From Acidithiobacillus ferrooxidans ATCC 23270 (GTDB lineage: Bacteria > Pseudomonadota > Gammaproteobacteria > Acidithiobacillales > Acidithiobacillaceae): DNA of 64,000 nt. The notes beneath the pieces were generated by a model, which worked only from the letters and a program-made list of their open reading frames with translations, ran no database searches and was not told the origin of the DNA. Shown here one piece after another: positions 1 through 12,683 of this stretch. The stretch spans positions 1 to 64,000 of the forward strand of contig NC_011761.1 of NCBI RefSeq assembly GCF_000021485.1. Reading direction: 5' to 3'. Position 1 is the first letter of the stretch. Each line of letters opens with the position of its first letter. Made by a program: the position numbers and the translations under genes.

Positions 1-85
1 TAGTTAAAAGAAAAAATATAAATTATTTTTATAAAGAGACGCCATCGATCCCTTTCCAGTCCTGGCATTCTAGGAGCACATCCCG
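1..85. other. AT-rich leader before dnaN
   Basis: The first 40 bases are almost entirely A and T, far poorer in GC than the rest of the window, and no gene is visible. An AGGAG at 72-76 is the ribosome binding site of dnaN. In most proteobacteria this interval separates dnaA from dnaN, so the dnaA end would lie just left of base 1; that is inference. Confidence 0.6.
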
Positions 86-1183
86 ATGAAAATCACCATA
101 GATCGTGAAGATCTTCTCCCCATCCTGGCGAATATGGCCAATATTGCCGACCGGCGCCCGGTACAACCAATTCTGGCCCATGTCCTTATCGAAGCCGCAG
201 GCCAACACTGCCGCTTCGTCGCTACCGATCTGGAAGTCCAGCTTTCCGCCGACCTGGATCACCCGGTAGATGCGCCGGGCACTTGCGCCGTCCCCGCTCG
301 CAAACTCTATGACATCTGTCGGGCGTTACCCGAACACACCCCCATAGAATTTCATAAAGACGGCGAAAAGCTGCTCCTGAAGGCCGCCAAGAGCCGCTTT
401 ACCCTGCACATATTACCCGCCGATCAATTTCCGTACCTCAGTACCCACAGCAGCCTCTGTCAGGGTAACGGCAATGCCAAAACCTTTCGCGAAGCGCTCG
501 CCGTCGTCGCCAACACCATGGCACAGAACGACGCAAGGCTTTTTCTGAACGGCGTCCTCATCGAGGTGGAAGGTCAGGAGCTGCGTCTCGTAGCCACCGA
601 CGGTCATCGTCTGGCCATGATGACCCTGCCTTTTGCCAGCAGCCTGGAAAGCGGAAGCTACCAGGCCATACTGCCGCGCAAAGCCGTCCTCGAACTACTG
701 CGGATTCTCGATGACGGCGACATCGTTCTGGAAATGTCGGATGCCAGCTTTCTGCTCAATGATGGTACACAGCAGTTCGCCTGCAAGCTCATCGACGCCA
801 AATATCCCGATTACCGCCGGGTCATCCCCCAGGGACACCCCCGCTTCGCCATACTGGACCGCCAGGCCTTCAAAAGTGCCTTGCAGCAGAGCGACGTTCT
901 GGTCAGCGACCGTAATCCGACCACCCATCTTCATCTGGAAAACGACCAGATGACCCTGCGCAGCCGCAATGAGGAGCAGGAGGAAGGCGAAATCCAGATT
1001 CCCGTCGAGTATCAGGGTGACACCCTGGATATCGCTTTCAACAGCCGCTATCTGACGGACACGACCCAGATATTCCCCCAGGAAAGTTTGCGGATGCGGG
1101 TCAAGGACAGCGACAGCAGCGCCGTTTTCACCCCGGTAGACAGCAATAATCCCCTGTATATCATCATGCCCGTTCGTCTTTGA
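86..1183 (+). CDS. dnaN: DNA polymerase III beta sliding clamp
   Basis: This is the ring-shaped processivity clamp that tethers DNA polymerase III to the template and serves as docking site for other replication and repair proteins. The 365-residue length fits the family (about 366), the N-terminus is the usual MKITIDREDLL-type start, and the protein ends in IIMPVRL, the conserved C-terminal strand near the peptide-binding pocket. ATG 86 has AGGAG 9 bases upstream. It is followed after one base by recF and then gyrB, the classic origin-proximal order, so the three are probably co-transcribed. Confidence 0.97.
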   Translation: MKITIDREDLLPILANMANIADRRPVQPILAHVLIEAAGQHCRFVATDLEVQLSADLDHPVDAPGTCAVPARKLYDICRALPEHTPIEFHKDGEKLLLKAAKSRFTLHILPADQFPYLSTHSSLCQGNGNAKTFREALAVVANTMAQNDARLFLNGVLIEVEGQELRLVATDGHRLAMMTLPFASSLESGSYQAILPRKAVLELLRILDDGDIVLEMSDASFLLNDGTQQFACKLIDAKYPDYRRVIPQGHPRFAILDRQAFKSALQQSDVLVSDRNPTTHLHLENDQMTLRSRNEEQEEGEIQIPVEYQGDTLDIAFNSRYLTDTTQIFPQESLRMRVKDSDSSAVFTPVDSNNPLYIIMPVRL

Positions 1184-1184
1184 G

Positions 1185-4639
<3,455 letters not shown>

Positions 4640-4801
4640 TCGCGCGGCGGCTTCCTGATCAAAACGCAGTGATATGGGTCAACGGATGATATTTCCTCCG
4701 GCCATCCTGAAAAGATGACAGAATCCCATATTGCCAGCAGAATATGACAGCTTTGTGAATGCAGTCGCAGCGCAGTCGCTGGTATGACTCGGGAGATCCT
4801 G

Positions 4802-7800
4802 GTGCTTAATTTACTAAACTTTGAATATAAAGAACTTTTTACTTCTGAAGGGCTCGCGCGGCTGGATGGGGAATTTCTTCGTGTCCTGGCGGAAAAAGAC
4901 CAGACCCTGGTGGAAGACCTGCAGGTATATCGTGCCGCCGGAGCGCGGCCTGCGGATAAAGCCCAGAGCGAGTTTCTGCTGCGGCTTGCGCCGCACCTGG
5001 AACGATTTGTCGCGCAGCTCTTCCACCTGGGGTCGGAAGTGGCGGCGTTGCAGGCCCGGACCCGCAGTCATGACGTAGTCATGGCGTTCAAAAAGCATTT
5101 CGTGTTGCGCCGCGCGCGCCGTTACCGGGGCGAATTCCCCGAATCCTTTGCCGATCTGGATCAGTGGTTGGACAGCGAAATCCGGCAGCGTGGCTGGCCG
5201 CTGGAAGATCGCGAATGGGCCATTGCCCGGCTGGGTGAAGCATGGCTCGAGGATGAAGCGGCTCATGCCGTGGCCATCGACCGTCTGACCCGGTGGTGTG
5301 CCCGCATCCTGAGTGATCCACAGGCCGCCCTGGCGGTGCAGGGCTGGTCCAGTTTCCGTCTCCCCCAACGAGTGGACCACGAGGCGCTGGTACCCTTGAA
5401 ACGTCGGGAGGATCTCCCCGGTGCACCCTTCGTGGCGCCGGACGGCACCCTGCGGCGCCGCGACAGCTTTCATCTGACCGATCTGCGTATGGACGCCCGC
5501 AGCGTCCAGAATGAAGTCCATTATTGTTTGTACTGCCATGATCACGAAGGTGATTTTTGTTCCAAGGGCTTTCCGGAGAAAAAGGGCGTGCCGGAACTGG
5601 GTCTCAAGGTGGACCCCCTGGGCGTCACCCTGACAGGCTGTCCCCTGGAAGAAAAAATCTCCGAGATGCAGGTACTGAAGCGGGACGGATTCCATATCGC
5701 CGCCCTGGCCATGGCCATGGTGGACAACCCCATGGTCCCCGCCACCGGACACCGCATCTGCAACGACTGTATGAAGGCCTGCGTCTACCAGAAGCAGGAT
5801 CCGGTGAACATCCCGCAGATTGAAACGCGGATCCTCACGGATGTGTTGAATCTGCCCTGGGGCGTGGAACTCTACGATCTGCTGACCCGCTGGAACCCGT
5901 TGCGCGCCGTGCAATACTTGGCGCAGCCCTATAACGGGCGCAAGGTACTGGTGGCGGGCATGGGCCCGGCTGGCTTCACCATGGCCCATCATCTCCTGCA
6001 GGAAGGTTGTGCGGTGGTGGGTATCGATGGCCTGAAAGTCGAACCCCTGCCCCGGCAGTGGCTGGAGCAGCCCATCCGCGACTGGAGCCATCTCCAGGAG
6101 GACCTCGACGAACGCATTCTGCTCGGGTTTGGCGGTGTGGCCGAATATGGCATTACCGTGCGCTGGGACAAGAATTTTCTCAAGTTGATCTACCTGACCC
6201 TGGCGCGGCGCTCGAATTTCCAGATTTTCGGCGGCGTACGGCTGGGCGGGACCATCACCCTCGAAAACGCCTGGGAACTGGGTTTCGATCATGTCTGCAT
6301 CGCTACCGGCGCGGGTCTGCCGCGGGTGGTGCCCATGGGCGAGAGTCTGGCGCGCGGTATGCGTCAGGCCAGCGACTTCCTCATGGCGCTGCAGCTCACC
6401 GGAGCGGGCAAGCGGTCCAGTCTCGCCAATCTGCAGGTACGCCTGCCGGCGGTGGTGATTGGCGGTGGCCTCACGGCGGTGGATACCGCCACCGAGGTAC
6501 AGGCCTATTATGTGCGGCAGGTAGAGAAGGTGCTGGCGCGCTACGAAGCGATGGTGACCCATTCCGGAGAAGAAAAACTCCGCGCCGGACTCTCCGCCGA
6601 GGATGCCGGGATTCTCGACGAGTTCCTGACCCACGGCCGCGCCGTGCGTGCCGAGCGCGAGCGCGCCGCAGCAGGGAACGAATCGCCCAATTTCGTGCCG
6701 CTGATCCAGTCCTGGGGCGGCGTCACCCTGGCATACCGGAAGGGGATGCAGCAGGCACCCGCCTATACCCGCAACCATGAAGAACTCATCAAGGCCATGG
6801 AAGAAGGGATCTATTATGGTGAGGGTCTCGATCCTCTCCGGGCAGAATTAGATAGCTATGGGCATATCGCGCACATGGTCTTCCGCCAAATGCGCGAGGT
6901 GGAAGGGCGCTGGCTGGCCAGCGATCAGGACGTGCGGCTTCCCGCGCGGGCCGTCTTCATTGCCGCCGGCACTGTCCCCAACACCATCTATGAAAGGGAA
7001 TATCCGGGGACTTTCCAACTGGACGGGGACCACTTCCTGACCCATGTGGCCCACGACAACGGGCCGTTGCAAGCGGTGCAGGTGGCCGAGCACTGCAAAG
7101 CCCCCGAGGCCGGTCCCTTTACTTCCTATGGTGATGCGCAGGGACACCGGATCAGTTTTATTGGGGATACCCACCCGGTCTTCCACGGCAGCGTGGTCAA
7201 GGCCATCGCCTCGGCCAAGGCGACGTATCCGCAGGTCATGCAGAGCCTGGGGACGCTGGATACCGCCGTGGATCCCGACGTGCATGGCTTTCAGCAACGG
7301 TTGCAGCATCTGCTGAGCATGCGGGTACTCCGCATGGATCGCAGCAACCCCGCCGTCACCGAGATGTGGGTGGAAGCCCCGCTGGCGGCCCGCAATTTCC
7401 GGCCGGGACAGTTTTTCCGTTTGCAGACCTTCGAGAGTCACAGCCCGATCGTGGACGGTACCCGCCTGCAGATACCGGTGCTGACGGTCAGCGGTGCAGG
7501 GGTGGAAGGCGACGCGGTGCGCCTCATGATCCTGCAGTGGGGCACCGGACCGCGTCTGGTGGGACGTTTGCAGCCGGGCGACCCTCTGATACTCATGGGA
7601 CCGACCGGCGCGCCCACCGACATCCCCAGCGGCAAGACCATACTGGTGGTCGCGGGACGCTGGGGTGCGGCGGTGATGCTGGATATCGGCCCGGCCTTGC
7701 GGGCGGCGGGCAACCGCGTGCTCTATGTGGCGGCATTGGGCAAAGCCAGCGAACTGGATCACCAGGCGGAGCTGGAAGAAGCCGCGGACCAGATCATCTG

Positions 7801-8290
7801 GTGTACGGGCAGCGGCTCGTTGATCGAGACCCACCGCCAGCAGGACCTCAGTGTCGAGGCCTCTGACATGGTCGCCTTGTTGCGGGCCTATGGGGCCGGG
7901 GAGTTGCCGGGGCAAAAGGCCCATGGGATGGAGATCGCCCTGAACAGTGTGGATCGCCTGATGGTCATGGGGTCCACCGGCCTGCTCAAGGCCTTTCAGC
8001 AGGCCCTCCAGGGGGAGCTACAGCCCTATTTCCGGGCCGATCTGGAGGCTACGGCGACGGTGGGCAGTCCCATGCAGTGTATGCTCAAAGGCGTCTGCGC
8101 CCAGTGTCTGCAATGGCAGATCGACCCCGAAACGGGACAGCGCACCAAGGCGGTATTTTCCTGCGCCCAGCAGGATCAGCCCCTGGCCTGGGTGGATCTG
8201 GACAACCTGACCGCCCGCCAGAGTCAGAATCGCTTGCTGGAAAGACTCTCCAGTCAGTGGCTGGATCACCTAACGTTCAGGGGAATATGA
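4802..8290 (+). CDS. Fused GltD-like / PyrK-like flavin Fe-S oxidoreductase
   Basis: A very large (about 1,162 aa) soluble redox protein. Residues 1 to about 235 are a helical domain I do not recognise. Cysteines at about 242, 245, 253, 280, 320, 323 and 327 form Fe-S ligand clusters as in GltD-type proteins. GMGPAG near 386 and VIGGGLTAVD near 551 are the two dinucleotide-binding motifs of a pyridine nucleotide-disulfide oxidoreductase. From about 825 on it looks like PyrK/ferredoxin reductase, with a [2Fe-2S] cysteine set at about 1093, 1099, 1102 and 1121. The arrangement resembles NfnB plus NfnA (or SudA plus SudB) in one chain, but activity and electron partners are unknown. GTG 4802 has GGGAG 6 bases upstream; ATG 4784 is the alternative but has no ribosome site. 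It stands alone between gyrB and the pilus operon. Confidence 0.75.
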   Translation: MLNLLNFEYKELFTSEGLARLDGEFLRVLAEKDQTLVEDLQVYRAAGARPADKAQSEFLLRLAPHLERFVAQLFHLGSEVAALQARTRSHDVVMAFKKHFVLRRARRYRGEFPESFADLDQWLDSEIRQRGWPLEDREWAIARLGEAWLEDEAAHAVAIDRLTRWCARILSDPQAALAVQGWSSFRLPQRVDHEALVPLKRREDLPGAPFVAPDGTLRRRDSFHLTDLRMDARSVQNEVHYCLYCHDHEGDFCSKGFPEKKGVPELGLKVDPLGVTLTGCPLEEKISEMQVLKRDGFHIAALAMAMVDNPMVPATGHRICNDCMKACVYQKQDPVNIPQIETRILTDVLNLPWGVELYDLLTRWNPLRAVQYLAQPYNGRKVLVAGMGPAGFTMAHHLLQEGCAVVGIDGLKVEPLPRQWLEQPIRDWSHLQEDLDERILLGFGGVAEYGITVRWDKNFLKLIYLTLARRSNFQIFGGVRLGGTITLENAWELGFDHVCIATGAGLPRVVPMGESLARGMRQASDFLMALQLTGAGKRSSLANLQVRLPAVVIGGGLTAVDTATEVQAYYVRQVEKVLARYEAMVTHSGEEKLRAGLSAEDAGILDEFLTHGRAVRAERERAAAGNESPNFVPLIQSWGGVTLAYRKGMQQAPAYTRNHEELIKAMEEGIYYGEGLDPLRAELDSYGHIAHMVFRQMREVEGRWLASDQDVRLPARAVFIAAGTVPNTIYEREYPGTFQLDGDHFLTHVAHDNGPLQAVQVAEHCKAPEAGPFTSYGDAQGHRISFIGDTHPVFHGSVVKAIASAKATYPQVMQSLGTLDTAVDPDVHGFQQRLQHLLSMRVLRMDRSNPAVTEMWVEAPLAARNFRPGQFFRLQTFESHSPIVDGTRLQIPVLTVSGAGVEGDAVRLMILQWGTGPRLVGRLQPGDPLILMGPTGAPTDIPSGKTILVVAGRWGAAVMLDIGPALRAAGNRVLYVAALGKASELDHQAELEEAADQIIWCTGSGSLIETHRQQDLSVEASDMVALLRAYGAGELPGQKAHGMEIALNSVDRLMVMGSTGLLKAFQQALQGELQPYFRADLEATATVGSPMQCMLKGVCAQCLQWQIDPETGQRTKAVFSCAQQDQPLAWVDLDNLTARQSQNRLLERLSSQWLDHLTFRGI

Positions 8291-8341
8291 AAAAGACATA
8301 TTATTTACTCGATTTAAATCCAATTATGCTGTGGAATTTGC

Positions 8342-8368
8342 GTTATACTTACACCCAGGTAGTATAAC
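8342..8368. promoter_or_regulatory. Inverted repeat before pilus operon
   Basis: GTTATACT (8342-8349) and AGTATAAC (8361-8368) are a perfect 8-base inverted repeat with an 11-base spacer, ending four bases before the GGGAGG ribosome site of the pilin. The left arm contains TATACT, a good -10-like hexamer, but no convincing -35 lies 17 bases before it. It could be an operator or a 5' leader hairpin. Confidence 0.5.
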
Positions 8369-8384
8369 AAATGGGAGGTGTATC

Positions 8385-8897
8385 GTGAAATTGTTTCGGG
8401 AACAGCACAAAAAATTATTCTTCGGCCTCAGCGTGCTGTCAACGCTGACCCTTGGTCTGTTATCTGGTCAGACCGAGGCCTCTACAGCCACTGCCACGTT
8501 CACGGTTACCGCTACCGTTGCGGCCACTTGCACGATTTCCGCCACCAACCTGGCTTTCGGCACCTATACCGGTGCGGTAACAAACGCCAACTCCACGGTT
8601 ACCGTCACCTGCACCAACACCACACCCTACAATGTTGGTCTTAACGCAGGAACGGCCACTGCTGCAACCGTAAGCACACGGGCAATGACTGGCCCCAGCT
8701 CGGCAACCTTGTCTTACGGACTCTTTCAGGATGCGGCGTACACCACTAACTGGGGCAACACCGTGGGCACAGATACGAAAACCGGAACGGGGAATGGCAG
8801 CGCCCAGGCACTGACCGTTTATGGCCAAATTCCGGCTGGGCAGTATCCTGCACCAGGAACCTATACCGATACCATCACCGCGACGATCACCTACTGA
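8385..8897 (+). CDS. Spore coat U domain pilin subunit (major, predicted)
   Basis: A secreted 170-aa protein with a signal peptide (hydrophobic stretch ending in GQTEA-S) followed by a spore coat U (SCPU) domain: a Thr/Ala/Asn-rich beta-sandwich with two paired cysteines (TCTIS and VTCTN) and the family ending YTDTITATITY. Such proteins are the fibre subunits of archaic chaperone-usher pili of the Csu type. GTG 8385 is chosen because GGGAGG lies 6 bases upstream and the signal peptide starts there; a longer reading frame from 8331 has neither. First gene of a four-gene operon with chaperone, usher and a second SCPU protein; position suggests the major subunit. Confidence 0.85.
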   Translation: MKLFREQHKKLFFGLSVLSTLTLGLLSGQTEASTATATFTVTATVAATCTISATNLAFGTYTGAVTNANSTVTVTCTNTTPYNVGLNAGTATAATVSTRAMTGPSSATLSYGLFQDAAYTTNWGNTVGTDTKTGTGNGSAQALTVYGQIPAGQYPAPGTYTDTITATITY

Positions 8898-8907
8898 AGG
8901 GAGATGT

Positions 8908-9654
8908 ATGATGTGGAGCGGTGCTGCAAATATCCGGCGCCTTATTGTCGGCGTCACGAGTATATTTATTATCTCGTTTGCCGTCGGCATAGCCAGCGCA
9001 GTATCCCTGACCGTGCTGCCGGTCATCATTCAGATGGCGCCCGGGCAGAAGGCAACGACGTTGACGGTCATCAACCACGGTAACCGCGAGATCGCCTTTC
9101 AGGTTCGCACCTTCGCCTGGACACAAGTGTCTGGCCACAACAAATTGACGCCCACCGCCGAATTGCTGGCCAGTCCACCCCTTGGCACCCTTGCGCCAGG
9201 TGGTCGCCAGATTATTCGCATGGTGTTGCGCCGACCCCCACAGGGAAGGGAGGCCAGTTACCGAATCCTGCTGGATGAAATCCCGCCGCCAGCGGCGCCC
9301 GGGATGGTCCGGATCGCACTGCGTATGTCGATCCCGATCTTTGCCGAGCCCCAGACTCGGGTTGCGCCCCATGTGCTATGGCAGGTGGAAAGACGCAACG
9401 GACAGACTTTTCTGGTCGGTATTAATGACGGTACACGCCACGAGACTCTCCGCGACATCAAACTCCAGGCCCCTGGCGGGGGCACGCTGAAAGTCGAGTC
9501 CAATATCAACCCTTATATCTTGGCGGGGGCCACAATGCGCTGGCACATCGTCACACCGTCCTCTCCACTGGCCCCTGGCGCAGTCCTGCAACTAACGGCA
9601 CGCACCAATACCGGGCATATTGACCAGTCGGTCCGGGTTGTTGGCAGTCCATGA
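8908..9654 (+). CDS. Periplasmic pilus chaperone (PapD/CsuC-like)
   Basis: A 248-aa immunoglobulin-like periplasmic chaperone that folds pilin subunits by donating a strand and delivers them to the usher. A signal peptide (FIISFAVGIASAVS) precedes the mature part. The family features are visible: TVINHGNREIAFQVR, LGTLAPGGRQIIRMVLR and YRILLDEIPPP, the conserved region around the subunit-binding arginines. GGGAG ends 4 bases before ATG 8908; ATG 8911 is equally possible. The gene begins 10 bases after the first pilin stop and overlaps the usher. Confidence 0.85.
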   Translation: MMWSGAANIRRLIVGVTSIFIISFAVGIASAVSLTVLPVIIQMAPGQKATTLTVINHGNREIAFQVRTFAWTQVSGHNKLTPTAELLASPPLGTLAPGGRQIIRMVLRRPPQGREASYRILLDEIPPPAAPGMVRIALRMSIPIFAEPQTRVAPHVLWQVERRNGQTFLVGINDGTRHETLRDIKLQAPGGGTLKVESNINPYILAGATMRWHIVTPSSPLAPGAVLQLTARTNTGHIDQSVRVVGSP

Positions 9655-12064
9655 TCAATCGCGCTCCTTCGCGATACGGTTCGCCGCCGCGATCGTCGTC
9701 GCGCTGATCTTGATGGGTGCGGCACAGAGGGCAATAGCTGGCGGTGGTGAGACGCTGCTGCTCTCCGTAGTGGTCAACGGCTACCATACGGGCAAGATTG
9801 GCGAGTTTCGGTTGAACAAAGGCACGTTGCGCGCTCGGCCACAAGAGTTGCATGATCTTGGCTTCAAGGTTCCCAAGTCCATTCCGGTCGGGACGGATGG
9901 CCGCGTCGCCTTGTCCGAACTTCCCGACTTTGCTTGGCATATCGATCAGGCCACGCAGACGCTTTACGTCACGGTGGGCAGCAAACGGCTCTTGCCTCAA
10001 CTCCTGCACACCGAAACAAGCCCTGCCAGCGAGCTTCCGGTGCAAAGCGGCCTTGGGGCGACCCTCGACTACGATGTCACCGGCACTTCGGTCGCAGGCC
10101 AGAAACTGGGTGCCGGGCAATTCAACTTCCGGGCCTTCTCGCCTTGGGGTGTGGCAAGTTCGGGTCTGTTGGCCTATGTCGGCGGCGGCCCTCAGGGCCT
10201 GGGAACAAACGCCGTAATACGCCTGAACAGCACCTATACCTATTCGGATCCGGAAACACTGCGCCGCTATCGCGTCGGGGACTTCATTACCGGTGGTTTG
10301 AGCTGGACCCGTCCGGTCCGCCTGGGTGGCATACAAATCAGCTCAGACTTCTCTATGCGACCTGATCTAATTACCTTCCCATTGCCCGGCGTCAGCGGAA
10401 CCGTCGCCGTTCCCTCGACGGTCAACGTGCTGGTCAACGGCATGCAGGTGCTTTCGAGCCAGGTGCGGCCCGGTCCCTTCGAGATCCCGCAGGTCCCGAT
10501 GATCACTGGTGCCGGAACGGTGGTGACGACGGTGACCAATGCGCTCGGGCAACAGGTCACTACGACCCTGCCGTTCTATGCCAGTGCGAATCTGCTTGCG
10601 CCTGGACTGCAGACCTTCTCGGCCGGGCTTGGATTCGTGCGGCTCAACTGGGGTTTCCTCAGCAACGACTATGGCCCATTGGCCGGATCCATAACCTTTC
10701 GCCGTGGCCTCACGGACGCGCTGACGGTGGAAGCCCATGCCGAAGGTACGCGGGGAGTGGCCATGGCAGGCGGCGGTATCGTGGTGAATATCGACAATCG
10801 TGGCGTACTGAATCTTTCCGCCGCAGGCAGTACATCTCAAGGGCACACCGGTGCGCAGTTCTCCGTCGGGGTCCAGCGCATCGGCCGTGTTTTCAGCGCT
10901 GGCGCCTCGGCGATCTTTGCCGATCCCGACTTTCGCGATATAGCAGCAATGAACGGAGATCCGGTCCCGACGCGCCAGATCAGTGCCAACGTCGGTCTGT
11001 CCCTCGGCCGTTTCGGCTCCTTTGGTATCAGCTATGCCGGTATCGACCGTAATGCCGCATCGATGCCAATCCCGGTATACGCTCCACCCGGAACCGTGGT
11101 GACGGAAGGCGGGGCGCCCGTAAGCGTATATTATTTCCTGCCTGCCGAACACGCTCATATCCTTTCGGCCAGCTATTCGCTGCAGATTGGCCCAGTATCG
11201 TTCTACGCCACGGGCTACCATGATTTCGCCAATAGTGGCGACAGTGGTGTGCAGATGGGAGTGACCATTCCGCTCGGCAGCCGGAGCTCGATCGGGGGTA
11301 GTCTGGCATCCTCTTCGGGAAACGATTCCGCTCAGGTGCAGCTCATGCAGTCCCCGGTCACGATCGGGGACTGGGGCTATCAGGCCTACGCCACCACTGG
11401 CCGGACCAGCCAGGAATTCGGCCAGTTGCAATACAAGTCGCCCTGGGGACTTGTTTCGGCGGGCGCCAGTCGGATCGACCGGCAAACCCTGGTGCAGGGC
11501 GAGGTACGGGGCGCTCTTTCTTTTATGGATGGCGGATTGTTCGCGTCCAACACCATCAACAACAGCTTTGCCATCGTTGATACCGATGGTTTCGGAAATA
11601 TTCGCGTCCTGGACGAGAATCGGTTGGTTGGGCGAACCGACTCGGCTGGACAACTGCTGGTTCCGGACCTGCGCTCTTACCAGGCCAACCATATCGCCAT
11701 CGATCCCAATGATGTGCCGATCAATGCCACTCTACCCTATGCGACTCGCGACGTGCGCCCACCGGACCGGTCCGGTGTTGTCGTGAAGTTCCCCATACGG
11801 GCGAGTTACGGCGCGCTGTTACGTCTAGTGGATCAATCGGGCAAGAATCTTCCGGTCGGTAGCGTCGCCACACTCCAGAAAACCGGTGTCAGTGTCCCGG
11901 TCGGCTACGATGGTGAGGCCTACGTAGTCAACCTGAGCCCCCACAATCGGCTGCTTGTCGAGCGGCCGGATGGGCAACGCTGCATCGTTACCTTTACGTA
12001 TCATCCCATAGCCGGCACGATTCCATCGATTGGCCCCCTAACCTGCCGGAAGGACGGACCATGA
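9620..12064 (+). CDS. Outer membrane usher of archaic chaperone-usher pilus
   Basis: An outer membrane assembly pore of about 814 aa that accepts chaperone-subunit complexes and polymerises the pilus. A signal peptide (VVALILMGAAQRAIA) is followed by an N-terminal chaperone-binding domain, a long beta-barrel rich in alternating hydrophobic residues with a plug segment (STVNVLVNGMQVLS), and C-terminal domains (DLRSYQANHIAIDPNDVPIN). This matches the FimD/CsuD family. TTG 9620 is the furthest in-frame start and overlaps the chaperone gene by 35 bases; TTG 9638 is another option, and no strong ribosome site decides, so the start is uncertain. The stop overlaps the next gene's ATG. Confidence 0.85.
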   Translation: MTSRSGLLAVHDQSRSFAIRFAAAIVVALILMGAAQRAIAGGGETLLLSVVVNGYHTGKIGEFRLNKGTLRARPQELHDLGFKVPKSIPVGTDGRVALSELPDFAWHIDQATQTLYVTVGSKRLLPQLLHTETSPASELPVQSGLGATLDYDVTGTSVAGQKLGAGQFNFRAFSPWGVASSGLLAYVGGGPQGLGTNAVIRLNSTYTYSDPETLRRYRVGDFITGGLSWTRPVRLGGIQISSDFSMRPDLITFPLPGVSGTVAVPSTVNVLVNGMQVLSSQVRPGPFEIPQVPMITGAGTVVTTVTNALGQQVTTTLPFYASANLLAPGLQTFSAGLGFVRLNWGFLSNDYGPLAGSITFRRGLTDALTVEAHAEGTRGVAMAGGGIVVNIDNRGVLNLSAAGSTSQGHTGAQFSVGVQRIGRVFSAGASAIFADPDFRDIAAMNGDPVPTRQISANVGLSLGRFGSFGISYAGIDRNAASMPIPVYAPPGTVVTEGGAPVSVYYFLPAEHAHILSASYSLQIGPVSFYATGYHDFANSGDSGVQMGVTIPLGSRSSIGGSLASSSGNDSAQVQLMQSPVTIGDWGYQAYATTGRTSQEFGQLQYKSPWGLVSAGASRIDRQTLVQGEVRGALSFMDGGLFASNTINNSFAIVDTDGFGNIRVLDENRLVGRTDSAGQLLVPDLRSYQANHIAIDPNDVPINATLPYATRDVRPPDRSGVVVKFPIRASYGALLRLVDQSGKNLPVGSVATLQKTGVSVPVGYDGEAYVVNLSPHNRLLVERPDGQRCIVTFTYHPIAGTIPSIGPLTCRKDGP

Positions 12065-12525
12065 AACGGAAGCTCGCTTTAGCCGCACTGCTGATTTTTG
12101 CGCCGACGGCGGTCGATGCGGCCTGCAGCGTTACCGCCACCGGCGTTGCGTTCGGAACCTATGTGCCGTCCGCCGCCTCGAATTCCACCGGCACAGTGAC
12201 GGTCAGTTGTAGCGCTACCCTTGGGCTGTTGTTCAATTGGACGATCGCGCTCAATGCGGGTGTCAACAGCGGTGGCAGCTTTTCCAACCGACGGATGGCC
12301 TCCGGAAACTCCTATTTATCCTACCAACTCTATACCGATTCCGGGCATACTACGGTATGGGGCGACGGTACAAGCGGCACCGCGACGGTCAGTGGTAATT
12401 GTCTAATTAGTTTCCTGGGCATACCCTGCTCTGGCAGCGCCACCGTCTACGGCCAGATTCCTGCCCTGCAAAATCCAAGCCCCGGCGCCTACACCGACAC
12501 CATTACGGTAACGGTCACGTACTGA
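12061..12525 (+). CDS. Spore coat U domain protein, likely pilus tip
   Basis: A 154-aa secreted protein with a clear signal peptide (LALAALLIFAPTAVDA) and an SCPU domain resembling the first pilin (CSVTATGVAFGTY at the start, YTDTITVTVTY at the end) but with two extra cysteines in the second half. In Csu-like systems the subunit gene after the usher usually encodes the tip adhesin, which is the inferred role. ATG 12061 overlaps the usher stop (ATGA). A CGGCGG/CCGCCG hairpin at 12542-12559 follows but has no T-run, so termination there is doubtful. Confidence 0.8.
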   Translation: MKRKLALAALLIFAPTAVDAACSVTATGVAFGTYVPSAASNSTGTVTVSCSATLGLLFNWTIALNAGVNSGGSFSNRRMASGNSYLSYQLYTDSGHTTVWGDGTSGTATVSGNCLISFLGIPCSGSATVYGQIPALQNPSPGAYTDTITVTVTY

Positions 12526-12550
12526 CTGGTGATCCTAAACTCGGCGGTTA

Positions 12551-12652
12551 TCCCCGCCGTTCCATGCTCACCTTGATGTTTTCCTTGTCCACCGGGATAT
12601 ATTTGGCGATCACCGCCAGGAGTTCTTCCTGCAATGCCGGCAGGAAGTCGGG
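12551..12652 (-). pseudogene. Duplicated fragment of minE
   Basis: About 102 bases match the inside of the intact minE (13499-13600) with only three visible mismatches, in the same orientation. The fragment encodes [20 protein letters not shown] and the following residues to SMERRG, then hits a stop, so both the MinD-binding N-terminus and the last 15 codons are missing. It cannot make a functional MinE. With the real gene it forms a direct repeat flanking the DUF4160/DUF2442 pair. Confidence 0.9.
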
Positions 12653-12683
12653 GCGGTCTATAGTGGACCCCCTCATCCCGTTA

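Noticed and set aside
4814-6778. 654-codon minus-strand frame inside the large oxidoreductase
   Set aside because: Antisense shadow; His/Gln/Gly-rich translation with no domain, while the plus frame has cysteine and nucleotide-binding motifs.
12658-12672. TATAGTGGACCCC resembling the end of some IS3-type elements next to the minE fragment
   Set aside because: No matching inverted repeat, target duplication or transposase found nearby; could be chance.
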